From Blastocystis sp. Blastoise (lineage: Eukaryota > Sar > Bigyra > Opalinata > Blastocystidae): 64,000 nt of DNA. The stretch lies in contig JBBPEB010000009.1 in NCBI GenBank assembly GCA_039096225.1, forward strand, positions 585,001 to 649,000, read 5' to 3'. Made by a program: the position numbers and the translations under genes. The notes beneath the pieces are model-generated. The model had not been told where the DNA came from. It saw only the letters and a list, made by a program, of their open reading frames with translations, and ran no database searches. Below, piece after piece: positions 42,580-64,000 of the stretch (the stretch's first letter is position 1; each line of letters begins with the position of its first letter).

Positions 42580-44025
42580 ATGAAGGTCAGAACCGTTACT
42601 GCCTTTGTTTATATATCTAAGGAGGATTCTCTTGATGTGATAAGAGAAATATTAGAGACAGCCTCAGCAAATAATGTTCATGCCAAATCTGTTTTTGAAA
42701 AGGAAGGATATGAAGTTCAAACTCTTCGAATTACTACGAATAGTTTTGAAGATTATTGTGAGAATGATCGAGAAGCTATCTTAAATAAGATGGAAGAACT
42801 AGCGAAGATTGTGAATGGTATTCTTTAATTAAAGCTAGTTGTTTTATAGATATATTTATATAGACATTGAGGTTTCTTATTTCAGTTTAGGAAATGCAAA
42901 GACTATTTTAGGAATGAGTGTTATTCCAGATATATTAAAAGTATATATAGAATCATATAAATATTATTTTGTATTCTTTTTTAGATGTGTTCAAAATTTT
43001 CATTATGTGCAACTATAGATGAAGATTTTTGTAATATAGAAGACAGTTTCTCTATTTGTGGACATAGTATATGTGTACTATATATATAAATATATATAAT
43101 TGATATAGAATAATAATAATAATAATAATTAACAATAAATATAGTATATAAATATATTATAGATGTAATTCGATTAAGTAAAGAAACTGAACAAGGATTG
43201 GGTAATTTTAATTATACAGTTTGTTGTTGTTGTAAGTCATTTATTCCTTTTTTCCCAGCATCTTTTTCTTCTCCTATGCAAGGATTTGGAGGGAAAACTA
43301 TGTATTTTGGAATAGGAACAGAAAATGGTGATGAAGTTGTTCAATGTTTTCAAAAATGTCATTCTTTTTGTGTATGTATAATAATAATTATTATATTTAT
43401 TTATTATATTAATAGTATATGATAATTAATATCATTTTAAAATAGTTATTCTTTTAAAATAGTTGAATATATATATTAATATATACATAAATTATTTACT
43501 ATTATTTGTTATTTCAATTTAGGAAGGGAAATATAAGTTATTAATGAAATTGAATGAAGAATATAAGTCTATTGAAGTATATATTATATTTATATATATA
43601 TATTAATATTATATATATTTATATATTATATGTATTTATATTATATATATATGGATAAAAATATAAATTATATGAGTATAAATTATAAAACAATATTATA
43701 TATATAGACAATAGCATCTTCTCTATCTTCTTCTACTTATATATATAAAGGTATAGATACGTCCTTTAATCCTGGATTATCTAATGAACGTAGTATAGTA
43801 GAAGGAATAGAACAATTATGTATATCTAGTTATACTTTACCTTCTTCATTTTCATTTGGAGATGTAGGTAGTCTTAGTATATGTAGATTATTAACTAGTA
43901 TTTGTGATGATATTCATGTTAAAAAAACTGGATATTGTGGATTAATGTTACCTGTTCTAGAAGATTCCAAATTAGCACAACGATATGGTGAAGTATATAT
44001 TATTATATATTATTATCAGTATTAG

Positions 44026-44095
<70 letters not shown>

Positions 44096-44756
44096 TTTAT
44101 ACATATATTTAATATATTAAATATATATAGGGTTGTTTTACAGTACCTACATTACTTTCTTATATATCTTTTATATTATATATATATATATATAGATATT
44201 ATTACATATAATTATATATAATTATTTTTAATTATTTTTATTTTGCATTTATATATATACCAAAAAGTTTCAACTATATTATTATTTTTTAATAAATATA
44301 TTATATATATATATTATTCTCCTTAATAAACTGTTTTTACTCTTCTGTATGTGGAGTAGGAATTGATACATTACCTCTACCTATAGATACATCTCTTTTC
44401 TCTATTATTATGACATATAAAGATGTATATGCACTCTCTAAAGTATATATATATGTATATATATATTATTTTTTGTTATTATACTAAATATATTTTATAT
44501 ATAATAATTATTTTTATTATTCATAGAAATGGAATAAACAATTATCATGCCGTCTTTTCTTATGCCCTGGTATATTAACATACATACATCTTATTATTTT
44601 AATTTACATATATTTATTTATATGCCATGAAATATATATATTTTTCAAAATTAATTACATGATATTTATTTCATAAAATTTATAGATATTCACGATGGTG
44701 AAATTTCAAAATTTGAAAATCCAAACCTTACAAATTGCATTGTTCATGCTATTTAA
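42580..44756 (+). CDS. DUF711 (UPF0210) family protein
   Basis: Uncharacterised family widespread in bacteria and protists. Ten exons: 42580-42817, 42891-42940, 42985-43066, 43163-43371, 43523-43576, 43708-43992, 44131-44163, 44341-44442, 44527-44569 and 44686-44756, total 1,167 nt, 388 aa. Family landmarks: the start VRTVTAFVYIS, GIDTSFNPG, SIVEGIEQL, GYCGLMLPVLEDSKLAQRYGEG, VCGVGIDTLPLP and LSCRLFLCP. The middle contains a Cys-rich stretch (VCCCCK). Intron 7 (44164-44340) starts ATATCTTTT and ends AC with TCCTTAAT 14 nt before its end, a minor-spliceosome type; removing it restores the family motif and the frame. All other introns are GT-AG. No biochemical function is established, so none is proposed. 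It is divergent from hydrolase copy 2, with 163 bp between starts. Confidence 0.85.
44030..44096. repeat. (TTA)n microsatellite in DUF711 intron
   Basis: About 22 trinucleotide units inside the intron at 43993-44130. Confidence 0.9.
44164..44340 (+). other. U12-type AT-AC intron
   Basis: The 5' end ATATCTTTT differs from the U12 consensus ATATCCTTT at one base. CTCCTTAAT at 44319-44327 matches the U12 branch site. The 3' end is TTTTTAC. Exons join as CTTTCTTAT + TCTTCTGTA, giving LLSYSSVCGVG in frame. No GT-AG pair gives a comparable join. Confidence 0.85.
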
Positions 44757-45343
44757 TTATATACAGTATCTACATTTTTATTCATTACTTATTCGGTACT
44801 CATTCTTTTCTATCATTTCAAATGATTACTTGCTCTTCAAGAATATATCTTTTTCTAGTTTATTTTTTTTAATGAGTTTCTTAATTGTGTAGTCTATATA
44901 TATTTTATTAATCATATTGAGATGCTATGATCTGAACATTCTATTTCTTCTTTTTTATACTCGTTGTTTTTCTTTAAATCAATTCCTAATTATTTGTTCT
45001 TCTTTCAAAGAATAGATATTTATTATACATTGATTTCAAATTACATACCATGATGAATCTCATAAACAATCTATATTCATAAACTAATCTAAAAAGTGAA
45101 ATAAAAAAAAAACCAAAAAAACTCAGTTTTTTCTATTTTCCTTTCTTCTGTTCATCCAATAATTTCATAGTAAAACGGCAAGTGTTTTCTTTTGTTCACA
45201 AATACTGTTTACTAAATACATTTTTTTTAATTAACCCCTCACTTTTTGGAGATAATCGTGATTATTTCATAAGATTATTCGTTTTTGTTTTAAAGTCATT
45301 TACATTCATTTATTGGGACTTGAATTAGAATTTATTTCTATTC
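44757..45343. other. Intergenic, promoter of the large receptor gene
   Basis: About 590 bp between two plus-strand genes. AT-rich, no gene recognised. Confidence 0.55.
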
Positions 45344-48300
45344 ATGATGTTTGCATTTATGGTTATATTGCTGTCCTCTTTCAGTACATATATATTGATT
45401 TCTCTTTCTATTTTATTTTGTAGTGATTGTGTCATCATGTGTTTCTGGACAGGTGAATTTAACAATAGTCCGTACATACACAGACAGACAATATAAAGAG
45501 TCGATATCTCTTTTTGAAATTATTCATGATTCAAAGAAACTTGTTGATACTATTGAAGGTTTTGATAAAATCAATGCTACGTACACAACATCTTATTGTG
45601 TGAATCAAACCTATTATTTGATTTCTGCATCAGACATGTATTTTATTCTCTTTTTAAAAAGAACATGTTTATTTATTCTTTTTATTTAGTGAAGAAAATG
45701 GATGGTCAACTGGATCTTTCTTCTCTGTATATATAGACGATATCCAAATTATTGAAGATCGACTCGATCAAGGATCCTATCAAGAATGGCCATTTTATTG
45801 TATATTTTATTTATTTTTTAAATATATATATATATATATATATTTAATATTTTTATATTATTATATGTATAGAATATTTTATAATAATTTGTAATATAAA
45901 AAAATATATAATATATAGAATAATTTATAATATAATAATATATAATATAATATATAATATAATGATTTATAATATACTCTATATAGCTGGTTATATAATT
46001 AATAAGAATATTCAATGGCGTTATACGAATGATGCACAATTTAATACTATATGGAAATCGACTGATTATGATGATTCAAAATGGAAATTATATTATCCTT
46101 TAGAATTTCCTAATAATATAATGAAAACACGATATTATAGAGCTAAAGTGACTCTTTCATTAAATCAATCTGATTTCTCTTTATTATATATATCTATGAA
46201 ATTAAAAGAAGGATGTGTAGTTTATATAAATGGTAAAGAAGTATTTCGTCGATATATGAATATACAAAGTATAATTGGTCCTAATACTTATGCTATTAAA
46301 GAAGATTATTATTATGAATATAGAGAAGTTACTGTTAGTACTAATATGTACTTACCTACTGTAAATACATTTGTTGTTGCTATAGAAATACATCCTTCTT
46401 CTCAACATATAGCTTCTAATGATTTATTTAATTGTTTTATATATCCTTTTTATGGGAAATCTACAAATAGGTTTTTAACAGGTACAGTAAGTAATACAGA
46501 AATACCGGATTATGAATCTGTTATAAATGTATTTGATCATAATCGACGTACATATTGGAATTGTACGGTTTTAACTGAATGTACTTTTATTCTTTCTTAT
46601 ATAAATGATCGTCGTGAATATATAAATGAAATAGAATTAGTTTCCAATCCTATTCATTCATTTACTGATCCTGCTTCTATATCTTTTTATGGTAGTGATG
46701 ATCAATATTCATGGCAATTATTATTATCTACAGATATACCTCCTTTTCAAGAAAGACAACAATCTATTTATTTATATTTACCATCACATACTACTATATA
46801 TAGTAATTATAAATTCTCTATTGATTCTATACAAGAACCTTCTTATAATTCTAGTCAAGTATCTTGTATTAACTTTTTAACTACAAATCAAATCAATTAT
46901 ATTGATACTTTTCAATATCCACAAAGTTCTTATAATTTATATATAGGTATACCATTTTTTATTGCACCTATATCTTCTGCATCTATTGATTTTATTCTTT
47001 CTTATCCTCCTACTCTTCCTAAAGGTATTCTTTTTACTTCAAAAGGTATTATTAAAGGTATTCCTGAAGAATCTATATTAACTACTTTTATTATTTCTGC
47101 TACAGATACATTCACTTTAAAAATTATGACTATATATTTATCAATTGGTATTTTTCCTTGTTCTTATCAAAATAATATTCTTGTTAATATTAATCATTAT
47201 TCTTATTCATCTCCTCCTTCAAGAGAAACATTTTCTATTATTAATTCTAAAGAAAAAGTTTTATATACTTTTTCTGGTATATCTTCTACTCCTTCTCCTA
47301 TTCAATTATGTTTACCTATGGATTTCTATACTATTTTATTATCTGTAGAACAAGGATATATATGGAATAAACAATCTTATATTACTATACATAAAGTATC
47401 TCAATTATATCCTACATCTATTAGTATACCTTCTATTCCTTTATTATATATATCACTTCCATCTGATAAACAATCATTATCTATTCCACTTAATCTAAAT
47501 TATATTATACCTTATTATCATCCAGAAACATTATGTCATATATCTACTAAAGTTGTACCTCAAGATTGGTATAAAATTGAATATATACCGAATCAAGATT
47601 GGAATACTTGTTATACTATTACTCCAAAAGATAAATTATCTTATGTTCAATATTATCGTAAAATATTTACTATTAAGAATTTATCTATATATACAACTGT
47701 AGAAATTGAACTTTATTCTACTTATTCTTTAGTTATATATATAAATAATAATAAAGAATATTCTACTTATATTGATGTATCTGAAATTACTATAAATTCT
47801 CCTTCTTCATCTCCTATTGCTGGATATATATTTAGAACAATTACTTTCCCTATAGATCTATTTGAAGAAGGTAATAATACTATTAGTATAGCACAAATAT
47901 ATACTACAAGTGATCTATTAAATAATACTATTTTATTTACTTATGGTATTCGTTTATTAAAGAATAGTATATATACATCACGTATTTGGGGTTATTCTAT
48001 AGAAGGAAAATATTCAAATGATTTTATTCCAAATCATTTGATTAGTAAGAATCCAAATTTATTTTGGTTATATGATTATGTATATTATACAGAAACATCA
48101 ACTAATTTATTATTTATTCCAGATAATAATTTAAGATATGAATTTTATAATAATTATTGCTTTACAATTTCTTATGATTATATTAATTATGAACCAAAAG
48201 AATGGTATTTTTATGGATGTATAAATGAAAATAAATGTATAGAATTAGATTATGAATCAAATATATTATGGTTAAATCGAAATGAAAAACGTTGTTTTAA

Positions 48301-51300
48301 TACACGTTTTCATATAGAATCTTATCCATATTATAAATTTAAATTTATAAGAAGTACTACGAATAATATATATTATAGTATTGTTCTTTCTTCTATTTCA
48401 TTAAATAGTATTGATTATGATTCTTTACCTATAGAAGAATTTGAATATGTTCCAAAGGCATTTATTATTTATAAGGGTTCTTATTTCATAAGTCCTAAGC
48501 CAAATTCTGATTTATATCATAATATTACATGTATTTCTTCGGATTTCCCTTTAGGTTTATCGATTGATCGTTATTCAGGTATTATTTATGGTACACCTAT
48601 ACATTTCTTACCTTCTAGTACTTATATTATACGTGCTTATGATGTTAATAATAAACCACATGATACAACTATATATTTAGTTATAGATAAATGTTATCAA
48701 GATCAGACTAATATACAATTTATTATGGATACTTCTAGTAAACAATTCTATCAAAAAAGATCTCTATCATTAACATCTGAAGATGGTTTAAATACTATAT
48801 TTAATTATGATAATATACCATCAGAATCAAGTATTTCTTTTTCTTTATGTTTACCTATATATTTAAATTATAAAGTTATATTAAGTGATAATTTACATCA
48901 AGGATGGGATTTTGATATTTTTTGTATTTATTATAATAATGGATCTTTATTAAATTGTTTTAGTCCTTCTTCTGTTAATTATTATGTTACTAAAACATTT
49001 AAATTAGAATATAGAAAGAATATTGATGATACACCTTGGGTTTATTTAAATAGTAATTCAATTAAAATCCATGATAATCATTGGACAATGGATCCTTATA
49101 ATGTAGATGATTGGTCAATAGGAACACCTGATAAATTTGGAAAACCATTAAGTATTACTCAATATTATCGATTATATATAGAGATTAATCATCCTTTAGA
49201 ATATTCTGTATTAGGAATTATATTACATTATATAGGAGGTTATGTAGTATATCTAAATGGAGTAGAAATAAGTAGAGAAAATATGCCTCAAGGAGAAATT
49301 AATAGAGATACAAAAGCTATATTAACTTATAATACTATTATGACTAATACAAATTATATACCTATAACAAGTCCTTCTATTTCTTTTTTATCTACTTATA
49401 ATTTATTAAGTATTGAAACACATATGGGTCCACAACCTAAATTAATACCTTATTTTAGTGGTAGATTATATTTATTAAGTGATCATGTATATATGTCAAA
49501 AGGAGGTATTTATTCTTCTGATTATTATACTGATATACATAATTTACATTTAGCTTTTGATCAAAAAATATATACTTATTTATCAAGTTCAATATGTGAA
49601 AACTTAACTATTGATTATCAATTTTTAAATGATAATCATGTATATGTTTCTTCTTATACTCTTATTAATACCAATAATCCTAATGCTTTATCACCTTCTA
49701 ATTGGTTATTTTTAGGTTCTAATGATAATGGATATACTTGGAATACTTTACATATAGGGGAAAATATTATATTTGATTCTCCAAATCAAGATAAACGATT
49801 TGATTTCTATATAGAAACAGCATATAATATGTATAGATTACATATATTAGATTGTAAAATGAATTCTTTTGGTTATAATATGAGTAGTCAAAGTAATACT
49901 ACTACTATTTTATCATCATCTGATGAACATATACTTGAAATCTCTGAAATTCAATTTTATTCAAATAGAGTACAACCGATATGTAATAGAACTGATGATA
50001 ACTGGCCAATGGCTGCTGCGAATACATATTCAATTAAATCTTGTCCTGGCTATTATATAGGTGAGTTACGTCGTTTTTGTTTTCTTAATGGTACTTTAAG
50101 TAATCATATAATTGATACATGTCATGTAGGACCTCCTACATTATTTTATTATTCAGATACTTATATATTAGCAAGAGTTGATAATGTACTTTATACAGAA
50201 AAACCACATTTTAATACATATAATGTAAGATTTCGTGCTCTTACTTCATTACCTCTTGGTATAAATATATCTGAAACAACTGGTATTCTATATGGTACAC
50301 CATATATAGGAGATCTTCATTATAATGTAACATTAGAAGCTTATAATGAACAAGGATCTATAGAAACTATATTATATATAATAATAGAAGGAACAGTAAC
50401 AAGTCATTATTGTTTACCGGATAATGATTGGCCATTAACTGTTTCTGGATTTACTATATCAAAGAAATGTAATGATGAAGAAGTTGGTATAATCACAAGA
50501 TTATGTTTACCTTCTCTTATACCTGAATGGCAAACACCTATAAATACATGTATGCCTTCTTCTAATGTTACTTCTATTCAATATGATCGATATAATTATA
50601 TATTTGGTATACGATTACCTGTTCAAATTATACCTTCTATACAAGGAGAAGTTTATAATTGGACTATAATCCCTCGTTATTTACCTGATGGTTTATTATT
50701 TAATAATGGTATTATTTCTGGTGAACCACAAGAAATTATGAATACAACTCGATATAATATTACTGCTTATGGTTATCAGACTATTACAGTAAGTATATTA
50801 ATTACTGTAACTGAACATTATTGTCAAGCAGATGGTCTTTGGCCATTAACTAATGTTAATAACACTGCGTTTATCAGTTGTATATCTACAGATTATGAAG
50901 GATATCTTCAACGTGAATGTATTCTAAAGAATACTCCTCAATGGGGTCCAATTATAGATAAATGTCAATTAAAAACACCTTATGTTATTTATCCTACTAA
51001 TTATATAACTATAGATATTAATAGTCCTATAGAAAACGTAATACCTATATGTCATGGTATATGTAGTTTGTTTGTTATTACTCCTTCTCTTCCTTATGGT
51101 TTAATACTTAATGATACTACAGGTATTATTTCTGGTATACCTTATGTACCATTAGTATTAACAGATTATTGTATTGCTATTTATAATATACATAAAAATA
51201 CTAGTGTAAAATTATCTATTCAAATTAATGATATTCAATGTTTAGATGATAAAGAATGGAGTGCTGCAAGCAAAGGAACCAATCAAACTATTTCTTGTTA

Positions 51301-52408
51301 TGATGATCGTAAAGAAGGATTTGTGACACGTGCTTGTGTTAATTTGGTTCCACCTAATTGGCTAGATCCTTATGACACATGTATTTACAAAAGACCTTAT
51401 ATTATATATGATTCTTATTCATATATATTTTATAAAAATATACCTATTAAACCTATTATACCTTTATTAGAAAATTATATTGAGTTTATAACTATATCTC
51501 CTTCTCTTCCTAATGATATATATATATCAAAAGAAAATGGTACAATTTATGGTAAACCTAGTACTCTTTATCCTACTACTTCTTATACTATTACTGCAAA
51601 GAATCCTGATCAATATGTAGAAATACATATATCTATAGCTGTAGCTATAGGTTATTGTTCTTCGAATGAAACATGGCCTGAAACTGCATATAATTCTACT
51701 AAATATTTATTTTGTTTAGAGAATAAAGCAAGTTATAGAAGTCGACGATGTTCTTTAAAGAATTATACGCTTAGTTGGGATCCACCAAATGATTCGTATT
51801 GTACTATAGTACGAAAAGAAGATACTCCTTTGAAACATATGGTATTTGTATATATGAATATGTATATGTATACAAATAAAACAGAGAATATAAATGCATT
51901 TGATATTAGTATTATTCATCAATTATTATATAATTATTTATCTTTTTATTCTATACCTATGAAACATATAGAATTTTATAATTTAGATACAGATTTTAAT
52001 TCGATTTCACTAATGAATATATCAAATAAAGTATATACTATAACATTAACTATTCGAATTCAAATGAATGATAATAATGATCAAATAAGATCCATGTATA
52101 CTTCACTTATTCAATATATACAGAATCAATTCTATATGAATATACGAATATTAGATCCATCGTTTTCTCCATTATCTCTATCTTCTTCTTTTGATACGAT
52201 AGAAATTATTTATACAAATGAATGGATATATACAATTATATTCATAGCTTTTCTTGTCATTCTCTTTTTATTATTTGCTACTATAGCCGTTGTATTATAT
52301 ACAAGAAAACGAAAAATTTCTTTATATCAAAAAACATATAAGAAACAAGGACAACGTATATATGAAGATGGTGTTATGACTCCTCTTTGTTATATAGACT
52401 CTGATTAA
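45344..52408 (+). CDS. Giant single-pass surface receptor, modular ectodomain
   Basis: Exons 45344-45383, 45424-45637, 45690-45799 and 45987-52408 give 6,786 nt, 2,261 aa. A signal peptide (MMFAFMVILLSS) starts it and one membrane helix (IIFIAFLVILFLLFATIAVV) near residue 2200 is followed by a basic cytoplasmic tail of about 40 residues. The ectodomain has three large units, each with a galactose-binding-like jelly roll (motif YYR, then VVYINGKEV or VVYLNGVEI) and dystroglycan-like Ig/cadherin folds of the type LPxGLxxxxxxGIIxGxP. From about 49980 to 51800, five Cys-rich modules of hormone-receptor-motif type (Cys, Trp-Pro, Cys, Arg-x-Cys, Trp, Cys) alternate with such Ig folds. A stretch before the membrane could be a SEA-like juxtamembrane domain. 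A role in adhesion or sensing is inferred. The 6.4-kb exon is exceptional here. Confidence 0.85.
49982..51801 (+). other. Five alternating HRM-like / Ig-like modules
   Basis: Cys-rich modules start near 49982, 50411, 50822, 51239 and 51657, each about 140-150 bp, containing the spaced pattern Cys...Trp-Pro (Trp-Ser in the fourth)...Cys...Arg-x-Cys (Arg-Arg-Cys in the fifth)...Cys. Between them lie segments of the type GIIxGxP typical of putative-Ig (He_PIG) repeats. Confidence 0.7.
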
Positions 52409-52804
52409 TTATAATATATTTTTTGTAAATAATATATTATTATTTTATATTCTTTTTATTTTAATTTATTTATTTATTTAATTATTTTTTGCTGGTATTT
52501 TAATATTTATTTTATATATATATATATATATATTTTAAATATAATAAATTATTGTTTTTTGATTTCTTTTTTAAATTATAATTATTATTTATATTTCTTT
52601 TAATATCATTTCAATTGCCTTTTATATATTATAATATATATATATATATTTATTGATAATAATGATTATTCTATTGCAATTATTCGTATATATATATATA
52701 TATGTCTTTTTTATAATAGTATATTTATATGTTTATAAACATGTTACAAATCTTTTAATTCTATTTTTTTTAAAATATATTCTTTATTTTCCTTTAAAGC
52801 GTGC

Positions 52805-52837
<33 letters not shown>

Positions 52838-53806
52838 TATTTATTTCTATTGTTATTCTATTTGATTTTTTATATACATAAATTGCTTTTATGATACTTT
52901 TTTTGTTTCCTTATTATTATATATATATATCTATATATAATTTCTTTTTAATATCTTTTTCAATATTATAATTATTATTCAAACAGTCTTTGCTACAATT
53001 CTTTTTAATATATATATATATATTACATATTATCTTTTTCTTATAGACATTAGTCTTTTTTAGTATTTCTCATAATTATTTAATCATGAGTTTTTTCAAT
53101 TCTTATTTTTTCTTCTTTTATTATTCAATAATAGTTCTTTACCTTTTTCTAACAAATATATCTGCTTTGCTATTCTATTCTATTTTTTTTTTCTCAAATA
53201 TTATATTAGTTATTCAATTAAAAAAACACATTTTCATTCACTTTTATTGAAAAACATATTAGAACCTTTTTTTTTGCTTTGCTATTGTTCATTTATCAAT
53301 TCTTTTAATTATTATCCATTTGCTTTGTTTATATTTATTATAAAATAATAGAATAAAAACTCATTTAGAATAAAAAAAGACATTATCAATTATTTGAGAA
53401 TTACTTTGAAGTTGAAGACCGATCTATTTTATTAACGATTCATGAAATAGTTTCTAATAACATAATAAGACATATACATCTTCAATAAGAGATAGAATAA
53501 TAATAATGATAAAGAAAATGTGCATGAAATTAGTAGCTACAATGCATTTTAAATGTATATCTGAATTTACAGCAAGATTATTTTATAAATATAATTATAC
53601 TATACCAATATGACTTTAATTAATGAAAAATCAAAAAAATAAGGGTTCATTTTTTAATAATAATATATTCATGGGAATTATACTTTCATTTAATGTTTTT
53701 TTAATTTTTTTCACTATACTAGAAATAAAAAGAATTGTTCTAGCTCTTTTGCAATTAGCAACATATTAAGGTAATTATTACTTTAGAGATATCAAGAGAA
53801 CAACAT
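52409..53806. other. Intergenic, 1.4 kb
   Basis: Very T-rich in its first half, with short (AT)n tracts. The ORF-like stretch near 52653-52865 is low-complexity Ile/Tyr/Leu and not considered coding. It should include the receptor 3' end and promoter of the next gene. Confidence 0.6.
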
Positions 53807-63716
<9,910 letters not shown>

Positions 63717-64000
63717 GTATTTAATTATTTATATATATATTTTATTATATTTGAATATTTTCCACTTTTTTGTTAATGTTTTTATATGAATCTTCTTTAT
63801 TCCTTTTATATATGTTTTTGCAATATTATTCTTGTTTTGTACAATTTTATTTGTTTACAACTGTTTATTCATTTTCATATTTTTAACTTTTATCTATTAT
63901 ACATATATTTAATATTACCTTAATAATTGAGCAACAGGAATTATTCACAAACTTTTAACACAAGCTATTTATCAGTAATTTGTAATACACATTATTCATA
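63717..64000. other. Right-edge intergenic
   Basis: 284 bp of T-rich sequence following the TPR-like gene stop; nothing recognised. Confidence 0.6.

Overview
This is a nuclear segment of an AT-rich, intron-dense unicellular eukaryote that I cannot name. Most genes are cut into many exons by introns of about 37 to 300 nt that begin GTATAT and end ATATAG. Respiratory-type mitochondria are implied by a mitochondrial elongation factor G and a lipoate ligase with a presequence. The standard stop codons apply: TAA and TAG end every complete gene, and the one in-frame TGA found appears to encode selenocysteine. No rRNA, tRNA, CRISPR, viral or transposon gene was seen. The 18 gene models were assembled by hand from frame, splice-site and family-motif agreement. 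For eleven of the complete models I summed all exons, and the totals came out in frame.

Layout. 0-8 kb: a FYVE-finger protein (runs off the left edge), a mitochondrial lipoate-protein ligase, and mitochondrial EF-G1 divergent from it. 8.5-12 kb: a MutY DNA glycosylase with an inserted PIP-box, convergent with a secreted class 3 lipase. 12.7-21.2 kb, all minus strand: a solute-binding-protein-like secreted protein, a 911-residue GH31 glycosidase and a pseudokinase-TLDc protein. 22.3-27.8 kb: an ABCC-type ABC transporter. 29-31 kb: a BTB-like/TLDc protein. 32-35.5 kb: thioredoxin reductase ending Cys-Sec-Gly with a SECIS-like hairpin downstream, then V-ATPase subunit F. 35.7-38 kb: a membrane-free HMG-CoA reductase with a mitochondrial-looking N-terminus. 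38.4-42.4 kb: two tandem membrane-anchored alpha/beta hydrolases. 42.6-44.8 kb: a DUF711 protein containing a textbook AT-AC intron. 45.3-52.4 kb: a 2,261-residue single-pass surface receptor whose last exon is 6.4 kb. 53.8-63.7 kb: a TPR/Mlp1-like nuclear-basket coiled coil fused to a GRF zinc finger and a long low-complexity tail.

The most notable results concern decoding and splicing: (a) a selenocysteine thioredoxin reductase with a hand-foldable SECIS; (b) an AT-AC intron with minor-spliceosome (U12) 5' and branch signals in the DUF711 gene, plus a second AT-AC intron in the lipase whose alternative GT-AG splicing would delete exactly the catalytic serine motif; (c) an intron bounded by an 8-bp direct repeat with no GT-AG option in thioredoxin reductase. 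The genes otherwise form no pathway; they are a sample of housekeeping, secretory/surface and redox functions.
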